Origin: Lutimaribacter degradans
Lineage (GTDB): Bacteria; Pseudomonadota; Alphaproteobacteria; Rhodobacterales; Rhodobacteraceae
Direction: 5' to 3'
Assembly (NCBI RefSeq): GCF_023703375.1
Contig: NZ_JAMQGO010000001.1
Location: 496,001-560,000, forward strand
Length of the DNA: 64,000 bases
The position numbers and the translations under genes were made by a program. The notes beneath the pieces were generated by a model. It had not been told where the DNA came from and did no database searches. It worked only from the letters and a program-made list of their open reading frames with translations. Shown one piece after another: positions 9,083 to 15,283 of the stretch (its first letter is position 1; the number at the start of each line of letters is the position of its first letter).

Positions 9083-11218
9083 ATGAGTGATTTTGAAGAC
9101 TCCGTGATCGAAGATGATGGGACGCCGCTTCCTTCACTTGGAAAGGTGCGTATGTCGCCCGGTGCGAGGAAGCTGCGCGAGCGGCTGACTGGCAGCGACG
9201 CTATGAAGGTTAGCAACGCAGAAGCGATGGACCCGGAAGCCGCGATGGAACGGCTGACGAAGCGGGACTCCAAGGGCCGTCTGAAGATCACGGCTCTGGC
9301 AGACAATCAGCTTGTGCTGCTTTTTGCCCAGCTTGATGCGGCGGGCGCGAGCGACATTGAAAAGGGCCGTGTTAAGCGCATTCTCAAGGAAAACTGGCCT
9401 GAGTATACGTCCAACTTTCTTGACGCTGCGCGTAACCTTGCAGAATGCGAGCGGGCAGCGGCGCGGCGTCGCAAGCGCATGAAGAGCGAAGATGATAACG
9501 TCATTGATGTGAACGGCTTTGACGACCTTTGGTCCTATGGGCGCGATTGTCTTGAAAAGGGCAACCGGGGTAGCAAGCCCCGACTGTTCCGCCATGGGTC
9601 CGAAATCGTCCGTATTCCTGAAATGCCCACGGGCGAGGCGCGTATCGAGATTCTGACTCAGAAGTCGTTCAATCACGAACTGAATATGCATGCCCCCTTC
9701 CGGAAGACGCGGGGGGATAGCGATTACGTTAGCGCCGCAGCACCGAAGGAAGTTGCGGAGCATCTTTTTGCGGACCCGGCGTTGCCGCTTTCGCCGCTGG
9801 AAAAGATTGTCACGGTTCCGACCTTTACCAAGGACGGCAAGCTCATCCAGACGCCGGGATATGATAAGGCATCGGGCTTGCTTTATTGTCCGGACCCCAA
9901 CCTTACGGTGCCCGCCGTGGATAAGGTGGATGAGGCGGCGGCGAAGGACGCGGCGGCCTATCTGGTGGACCTGTTCGCAGACTTCCCGTTTGATGGTTGT
10001 TCGCGTGCTGAGAATATCGCCAATCCCGGTGCATCATTGACCAACTTCATTGGCCTGTTGCTTACCCCCTTCGTCTCCCCGATCATTGACGACGTGGTGC
10101 CCGCGCACCTTCTGACGAAGCCCGCCCCCGGCACGGGTGCATCACTGCTGGCAGAGGCTTGCCAGCTTGTAATTGACGGAAAGACGGACCTGCGTCCGCC
10201 GCTTTCGCGGAACGAAGATGAGCGCCGTAAGGCTCTGTTCACCGCATTGCAGACGCTGAAGAACTTCCTTGTGTACGACAACGTCGCCGGGGAAATGGAC
10301 TCGGCAACGATTGCGTCATTCCTGACGTCACGCGAGTGGACCGACCGCATTCTTGGGCGGACCGGCGAGCGCACTGTACGGAATGCTTCTGCGACGGTCT
10401 GGACCGGCATTAACCCCGGCTTTTCGCCCGAGTTGCAGCGTCGTATCAGCCTCATCAAGCTTGATGCGAAGATGGCGAAGCCCGGCGAACGCGACCCGTC
10501 CACGTTCAAGGTGCAGGGAGATTTCAAGAGCTACATTCGTCAGCATCGCGGCGAAATTATTGGCGCCTGCCTCACGCTGGTGAAGCATTGGATTCAGAGC
10601 GGTCAGAAGAATGCGAGCGATAGGCCGCTGGCATCATTCGAACGCTGGCATTGGACCGTTGGCGGAATTCTGGAAGCAGCCGGGCTTACCCGGTTTCAGG
10701 GCAATCGCGAAGAACTTGCGGTTGTGACCGGTGGCGAAGGAAATCCGATGCAGAGCCTTATTCAGGCTTGGTATGAAGCGGCGCACGACCCGCTGACGCC
10801 GGTTAGCATGGAGGCAAAGGCATCAGGTGAAGACGGGCTTCTTGCGCTTGTCGCAGATCGGGAGATTACGTTGCCGCTGCGCCTCAGGCGCGACGCCCTC
10901 AGCGACTATGATTATTCACCGAAGAGCTTTGGAAACTATCTGGCGCAGGCAAAGGACAGCACGCTCAATGTTGAGTACAACGGACGTGAAATCGCTGTTT
11001 CCCTTGTCTTCGCGGGGCGTGGTAGCGGTGGGGTAATTTGGCGACTTGTAGAGCGTCAGGAGAAGCTGAAGGTGGAAGCTTCGAACGTCCGCCGTATCGG
11101 ACGCCCGCGCGGCTGGCGCAGTATGACGGACGCCGAGCGTGACGCATGGGCGACCATGGATGAAACCGAAAGGCATGCACTCCTGAAGGAAGTGCGGGAA
11201 CGAGCGAAGGCCGCATAG
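9083..11218 (+). CDS. AAA+/SF3-like replication protein with variant P-loop
   Basis: A 711-residue protein preceded by AAGGAG. The central part matches phage and plasmid replicative helicases of the D5/SF3-like kind: a P-loop-like KPAPGTGASLL near residue 348, an acidic strand FLVYDNV near 395 in the Walker B position, a sensor-like segment TVWTGINPGFS near 440, and a likely arginine finger ELQRRISLIKLD near 450. The usual P-loop Lys is Ala (GTGAS instead of GTGKS). The N-terminal 150 residues are charged, without a recognisable primase motif. The C terminus (VRRIGRPRGWRSMTDAERD) is basic. An iteron array lies immediately downstream, so a role as the element's replication initiator and helicase is a strong inference. 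Confidence 0.75.
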   Translation: MSDFEDSVIEDDGTPLPSLGKVRMSPGARKLRERLTGSDAMKVSNAEAMDPEAAMERLTKRDSKGRLKITALADNQLVLLFAQLDAAGASDIEKGRVKRILKENWPEYTSNFLDAARNLAECERAAARRRKRMKSEDDNVIDVNGFDDLWSYGRDCLEKGNRGSKPRLFRHGSEIVRIPEMPTGEARIEILTQKSFNHELNMHAPFRKTRGDSDYVSAAAPKEVAEHLFADPALPLSPLEKIVTVPTFTKDGKLIQTPGYDKASGLLYCPDPNLTVPAVDKVDEAAAKDAAAYLVDLFADFPFDGCSRAENIANPGASLTNFIGLLLTPFVSPIIDDVVPAHLLTKPAPGTGASLLAEACQLVIDGKTDLRPPLSRNEDERRKALFTALQTLKNFLVYDNVAGEMDSATIASFLTSREWTDRILGRTGERTVRNASATVWTGINPGFSPELQRRISLIKLDAKMAKPGERDPSTFKVQGDFKSYIRQHRGEIIGACLTLVKHWIQSGQKNASDRPLASFERWHWTVGGILEAAGLTRFQGNREELAVVTGGEGNPMQSLIQAWYEAAHDPLTPVSMEAKASGEDGLLALVADREITLPLRLRRDALSDYDYSPKSFGNYLAQAKDSTLNVEYNGREIAVSLVFAGRGSGGVIWRLVERQEKLKVEASNVRRIGRPRGWRSMTDAERDAWATMDETERHALLKEVRERAKAA

Positions 11219-11224
11219 CGTTTT

Positions 11225-11259
11225 GGGTAGGGGCCGCATAAGCGGCCTTTTTCCTACCC
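11225..11259 (+). terminator. nested-hairpin terminator
   Basis: An inner GGCCGC-ATAA-GCGGCC stem followed by TTTTT lies inside an outer GGGTAG/CTACCC pairing. It sits directly after the stop of the replication gene and separates it from the iterons. Confidence 0.8.
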
Positions 11260-11293
11260 TTCGCATTTGGGTTAGCGAGGGCTGCCCGCAGGG

Positions 11294-11602
11294 CCAAATA
11301 CACTAATACACCCAAGTACACGGCAAATACACAAGCGTTTCGACTATAAAAATAAGGGGTTTGAGGGCGTTTAGTGTATTTGTGTATTTCGAAAGGGTGC
11401 CGGATTCATAAGAAAAATGACCCTCCCCCTTCGGGAGTGTTCCGCCATAGGGGGAGGGGGTCTTTACAATGGAGGCTGGCATGTCCTGCACAAATACACA
11501 GATGCACAAAACCTCCATAACTTACTGAAATTATGCGATTTTACGGCAATGTATTTGGCGTGTATTTGCCTGCAAAATCCTCGAATGCAGGGGCAAATAC
11601 AC
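11294..11602. other. candidate replication origin with iterons
   Basis: This 309-bp stretch contains about ten copies of a CAAATACAC motif. Forward copies are at 11295, 11303 (TAATACAC), 11313 (CAAGTACAC), 11324, 11491 and 11594. Inverted copies (GTGTATTTG) are at 11374, 11382, 11549 and 11560. The first four are spaced 8 to 11 bases apart, close to one helical turn. Two AT-richer patches (near 11340-11355 and 11517-11550) separate forward from inverted groups. Iterons around AT-rich DNA next to a helicase gene is the layout of many plasmid, phage and satellite origins. No protein binding has been shown. Confidence 0.65.
11421..11458. other. stem-loop inside iteron region
   Basis: CCCTCCCCCT pairs with AGGGGGAGGG across an 18-base loop. 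It lies between the two iteron groups and may be a structural part of the origin or a terminator; no T-run follows. Confidence 0.4.
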
Positions 11603-11608
11603 TGTGGG

Positions 11609-11624
11609 GGCCGCGATAGCGGCC
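11609..11624. terminator. mini-hairpin, 6-bp stem and GATA loop
   Basis: GGCCGC-GATA-GCGGCC, just after the last iteron and about 90 bases before the next gene. Same design as the hairpins at 8920 and 11232. Confidence 0.45.
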
Positions 11625-11711
11625 TAAGCGCCTGATTTCGAAAAGAATTGTTGCCCACATGGCTGTGGCCGGTCTAGGCTTTCAGCCAGAGGCAGAGGTG
11701 GTGACCATTTA

Positions 11712-12812
11712 ATGACTGTAGTATCACCATGGGAGTTTGACGCGCGTTCGGATCGCCTGTTCATTCACTTCGATGTAGACGACCACTTCCTGAGGCTGGA
11801 CACCTTTATTGCAACTGCGGAGAGCGCGAGGAAGGTCATCGAGGCGCTAGACGCCACATTCTTCCAAGGTACTTTGGAATACGAACTGATTGTGCTGCCC
11901 CCGGAAGATGGCAGCTTTTTGTCGAAGCTAGCTCTGTGGGTCAGCGGCGGCGTCGCTTCGGTTTTCGCGTTCATGAATAGCGATGTAGGTTCCGCTTACG
12001 TTGAAGGCTTGACCGGTAAGCCCCCTGCTGAATGGGCGCAAGAAATCGGACGAGACCATCGCGAACAAATTCAAAGCAACAAAGAACCCGCAAAGCCGGA
12101 AGGTGAAGAGACGCCGGGCACGAGCGATTCTGTGGAGCCGCGGTCAGTACCGGAAGACGAAGAGGCCGCGTGCCGGTCTGGTGCGAGGATCGTTGTCGCA
12201 ATGACGCGAGGTATGCTCGAAAAGAGTAACGATGAACTGACCAAAATCGGTATGGAAATTGGTGACCTTCCCGACGCGCTGGACGCGCGTGCAGAGTTCT
12301 ACACAGCGTGCATCGAAGATCGCGATGTGAAGCGCATAGGTTTTTCGCAAGAAGATGATTTTCCGATCCCGCGCAACCAATTTCCAGAGCGTACCCAAAA
12401 ACCCGCCCGGAAAGAAAAAGACGATGAGCCGCCCGAATGGACTGTCACCATTGAAAGCATCTATGTGACTTCGCCGAACTGGGATGAGGAAGACCAGAAG
12501 GCACGCCAGTGGAAGGGCAAGGATTCCATCCGGCGTGACTGCTATTTTGTGATCGAAGACGCCGAGTTCTGGCGTCTGGTGAAACGGAAGGATTTGCATG
12601 TTGAGGTCTTGGACAACCTCAAAGTACAGTGGGCCTTTCAGGTTGCTGACGGAAGGCCGAAAAATCGTCGTGTCTTGCGGGTATTAGAGTTCAACGGGGA
12701 TAAGCTCGCGGAGCCGCTGGCACCTGACGCAATTAAGGCGCTTCTGGGCGATTTTACCACAGGGGAAACTCCGCGAGGGCAGCCGTCACTTTTTGATGAT
12801 AGCGGAGACTGA
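11712..12812 (+). CDS. unknown 366-residue protein, possible defence cargo
   Basis: I do not recognise this protein. Residues 1-75 look like a small alpha/beta domain. A PPEDGSFLSKLALWVSGG stretch leads into a hydrophobic segment near residues 76-95, possibly a membrane or pore segment. A Pro/Glu-rich linker (about 120-155) follows, then a second domain, and a C-terminal region (about 240-350) whose alternating pattern suggests a beta-rich fold (CYFVIEDAEFWRLV, WAFQVADGRPKNRRVLRVLE). It is transcribed alone between the origin and the recombinase, unlinked to replication genes. The two-domain build with a hydrophobic segment would fit a phage-defence effector, which is inference only. Confidence 0.65.
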   Translation: MTVVSPWEFDARSDRLFIHFDVDDHFLRLDTFIATAESARKVIEALDATFFQGTLEYELIVLPPEDGSFLSKLALWVSGGVASVFAFMNSDVGSAYVEGLTGKPPAEWAQEIGRDHREQIQSNKEPAKPEGEETPGTSDSVEPRSVPEDEEAACRSGARIVVAMTRGMLEKSNDELTKIGMEIGDLPDALDARAEFYTACIEDRDVKRIGFSQEDDFPIPRNQFPERTQKPARKEKDDEPPEWTVTIESIYVTSPNWDEEDQKARQWKGKDSIRRDCYFVIEDAEFWRLVKRKDLHVEVLDNLKVQWAFQVADGRPKNRRVLRVLEFNGDKLAEPLAPDAIKALLGDFTTGETPRGQPSLFDDSGD

Positions 12813-13036
12813 GCAGCGCTACTGGCGCAGGCTATGCCAACTACAAACCGCCACTGGCAGGAAGCGCAAATGGATACCGCATCGAAGAACAAACCATCCG
12901 ACACCCTGAAAAAGGCATGATCACACTGGTTGAAGTTGTCGAGATCATCGCCGGGAAAGAACACCGCTTCTACGACCGACCGTTGTTTAACACAAGGGAA
13001 GAGGGACAAGCTTGGATTGACGGTGGCCCGCGCTAG
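12803..13036 (+). CDS. small ORF lacking a clear start
   Basis: An open frame of 77 codons that begins at the end of the 366-residue gene and stops with TAG at 13034-13036. The translation from about 12824 on looks protein-like (AGYANYKPPLAG, then EEQTIRHPEKGMITLVEVVE). The only ATG is at 12917, which would give 39 residues. A CTG at 12809 overlaps the upstream stop. A mini-hairpin overlaps the stop codon, as it does at other gene ends in this element. Either an unusual start is used, or this is the remnant of a larger gene. Confidence 0.4.
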   Translation, partial: RRLSSATGAGYANYKPPLAGSANGYRIEEQTIRHPEKGMITLVEVVEIIAGKEHRFYDRPLFNTREEGQAWIDGGPR

Positions 13037-13040
13037 CGGG
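13027..13040. terminator. mini-hairpin, 5-bp stem and GCTA loop
   Basis: CCCGC-GCTA-GCGGG overlaps the TAG stop of the small ORF. Same family as 8920 and 14752. Confidence 0.45.
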
Positions 13041-13059
13041 AACCGAAACCCTTCTGTAC

Positions 13060-13701
13060 CTAGTCCCGTCCAAGTCCCCAATTTCGTTTCGGATCGTTCC
13101 GGCGGTTCTTTGGGGTGAGGTCCGGCACATACCCATGCTGTTCGCCCTCAGCGTCGTACCAGTAGCAATACACCTCGCCGGAGTACGTCCGCTGCCCGCT
13201 GTTCGATTTTTGATCGGGTAGCTTGTCCTTGTGGCAGGACAGACCGGCAATCCTCATCTCGCCAAAGTGCCCGTATCCGAACCGCTTCAGGAATACTCGG
13301 TCAATAAGATCGGAGGTGATTTCCGAGGGGTCCGCGCAATCGGGGTCTTCGGCGATTTCCGCGACACGCCGTTCATACGCGGCCTTTCGCTCTTCCTCTT
13401 CTCGCACCTGTTCCCGGTAAGCATCTTCGTTCGCAGCGTAGGACCTCAGATGGGAAACATCCTTGGACGCATGCTTAATCTTCTGGGGTATCAAGCCTGC
13501 CTCGAATAGTTCTAGCAGGATGCGTCCGCCGATGGGCGAGATCGTTAATACCCAGCCATCGCGCAAGGCTAGTTTCCGGTCAGCCGGATCAAGCGACTCA
13601 TAGCCGTGCTTCCCGGCAAATATCGCTTCTTTGAGAACCCGCATCGCCAGACGCGGTTTGACGTCCGGTATCAGGGCAATAATGTCGCTTGCGCGGTTCA
13701 T
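13060..13701 (-). CDS. hypothetical protein, 213 residues
   Basis: Not recognised. I chose the ATG at 13701 (MNRASDIIALIPDVKPRL), which has GAAGGA upstream; a GTG at 13860 would add 53 residues of poorer appearance. Residues 60-90 (DGWVLTISPIGGRILLELFE) look like a winged-helix-type core. Residues 105-150 are highly charged and probably coiled coil. The C-terminal third is Tyr- and Gly-rich with one Cys (RIAGLSCHKDKL). It is divergent from the serine recombinase, with a 266-bp spacer that should hold both promoters. Confidence 0.6.
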   Translation of the reverse strand: MNRASDIIALIPDVKPRLAMRVLKEAIFAGKHGYESLDPADRKLALRDGWVLTISPIGGRILLELFEAGLIPQKIKHASKDVSHLRSYAANEDAYREQVREEEERKAAYERRVAEIAEDPDCADPSEITSDLIDRVFLKRFGYGHFGEMRIAGLSCHKDKLPDQKSNSGQRTYSGEVYCYWYDAEGEQHGYVPDLTPKNRRNDPKRNWGLGRD

Positions 13702-13967
13702 GGGGGCCGTCCTTCGGTTTAAGTCGGGCCTTTGGTAGTAGTGGGCGACCTTAGTGTCAAAGGGATCGCCCACCCGCAAAAACGCCGCCCCAGCCGCCAT
13801 GCGCGAGTCAGAATGCAACCGATTCAAGTATGTAAGTATTGCTGACATATTTGAAATCACGCCTGCCCCTGCTGGAAACAGTTAGTTTCCGCCTAAAACA
13901 TTAAAAAGACGCGCGAATCATGCTGATGCATGCCATATAAAAAGCACAACGAACGACGACGAATTTT

Positions 13968-14651
13968 ATGAGGCCCAGCGTGACCAAGAAGTACGTGATC
14001 TACCGGCGTGTCAGTTCGAAGGCTCAGGGTGAATCTGGGCTGGGCCTCGACGCACAGGACCGCGATATTGCCCTCTTCCTCGAAAACTACAGCGACACCC
14101 CCTTTGAGGTTCTGGGGACCTTCACAGACGTTCTGAGCGGCGCTGACGCGCACCGTCCCCAACTTGCCGCAGCCATCGAATTGGCGAAGAAAGAGGGCGC
14201 AGAACTGCTGGTATCCAAGCTGGACCGACTGTCCCGCAAGGTCAGCCAGATCGCAACCTTGATGGACGATAAAGCCTTGAAAATAAGGGTCGCGGCGATG
14301 CCCCATGCCGATAAGTTCCAGCTTCATATCTACGCTGCGCTGGCAGAGCAGGAACGTGACTTCATCAGCCTTCGCACCAAGCAAGCCCTCGCCGCAGCCA
14401 AGGCCCGTGGCGTCCAGCTTGGTGGTCTTCGCGACAAGACCATGAAGCGGAATGAGGCCGCAAAACAGGCCGCTGACGCGGCTGCTGACCGTGTCGCCTC
14501 TATCGTCCGTCCCATGCGGGAATCCGGTGCGTCCTACCAGAAGATCGCCGATGCCCTGAACGCCGCCAATGTGCCGACTCCACGGGGCAAGAAATGGGCT
14601 GCTATGAGCGTCAAGAACGCCGCTGACAGGCTGTCTGCCCGAGCCGCCTGA
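13968..14651 (+). CDS. serine recombinase (resolvase/invertase family)
   Basis: A 227-residue small serine recombinase. The nucleophile is the first Ser of YRRVSSKAQG near residue 14. The conserved SKLDRLSRK segment near residue 84 carries the active-site Asp and Arg residues, and EQERDFISLRTKQAL matches the long E helix. The C terminus (SGASYQKIADALNAANVPTPRG) is the usual helix-turn-helix DNA-binding tail. There is no large-serine-integrase extension. It could resolve element dimers or invert DNA. No obvious inverted target pair was seen. Confidence 0.88.
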   Translation: MRPSVTKKYVIYRRVSSKAQGESGLGLDAQDRDIALFLENYSDTPFEVLGTFTDVLSGADAHRPQLAAAIELAKKEGAELLVSKLDRLSRKVSQIATLMDDKALKIRVAAMPHADKFQLHIYAALAEQERDFISLRTKQALAAAKARGVQLGGLRDKTMKRNEAAKQAADAAADRVASIVRPMRESGASYQKIADALNAANVPTPRGKKWAAMSVKNAADRLSARAA

Positions 14652-14660
14652 ATAGTCAGT

Positions 14661-14678
14661 GGGCCGCGTCAGCGGCCC
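14661..14678 (+). terminator. mini-hairpin, 7-bp stem and GTCA loop
   Basis: GGGCCGC-GTCA-GCGGCCC, ten bases after the recombinase stop. Confidence 0.6.
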
Positions 14679-15283
14679 TCAGAGCGCATGATATTGGCTC
14701 AGCGGGCATAACAGGACGTAGGCGGACCAGTGAGGCAGTGAGACGGGAAAGCCCGCGTTGGCGGGAAAGACCCTAAACTCCCTTAAGTCTTTGTTTTTAT
14801 TTACCCTTCTAGGGACCCGCAATGGGGTATACCGTCGCAAAAATGAAACGCCCAGTACCCGCAAGTACCTATGCAACCAACTACCTGAAATATTAAGCAC
14901 TTTCGCTGCATTGCGCTCCGATTCCGCCGGTTCCGTTGCAGGCGCAGAAGTGTTCGCAGGGTGTAAGGTTCCAGATCGAAGAATGCACGCAAGGGGACCC
15001 AAGCCGAGCAATGGTACCCCTGTTTGAATCTCGAATCTGCCGTCAGTAGATTCAAAATTTTCGTCGAATTGAGATGCGCTGCGCCGCAGAAACCGAACCG
15101 TGCGTTCGCTAGCTGCCGCGTCTGAACAATGGTAGACTGCAATGGCAGTCAGCGGCCTATTTCCGGGCCGTCGCGCGGTGTCTTCTCCAACTTCCGCGCA
15201 TCACTGGCGGGGCGGCGTTTTCGGTCCGCCGTCCCGCTTTTTCTCACCGGTTCAGATAGGCCTTCGACGCCCGCATAGGTGGT
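14679..15283. other. 605-bp gap without clear gene
   Basis: No ORF here has convincing codon use; an 89-codon frame at 14758 has no ribosome-binding site and odd composition. It contains another mini-hairpin at 14752-14765 (CCCGC-GTTG-GCGGG) and a plus-strand terminator at 15207-15242. An untranslated RNA is possible, but nothing recognisable was found. Confidence 0.5.
15207..15242 (+). terminator. strong plus-strand terminator without known gene
   Basis: An 11-bp stem (GCGGGGCGGCG against CGCCGTCCCGC, one G-U pair) is followed by TTTTT on the plus strand. The adjacent restriction gene lies on the minus strand and would not get a T-run from it. It either blocks plus-strand read-through into that gene or ends an unseen transcript. 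Confidence 0.65.

Noticed and set aside
11294..11602. CRISPR array
   Set aside because: The repeats are 9 bp, occur in both orientations and have irregular spacing; no cas genes are present. An iteron array fits better.
8920..14765. Integron attC sites
   Set aside because: The hairpins are far too short and lack the R and L box structure; no integron integrase is present.
14758..15027. 89-codon ORF in the gap after the serine recombinase
   Set aside because: No ribosome-binding site, odd composition and no protein-like pattern.
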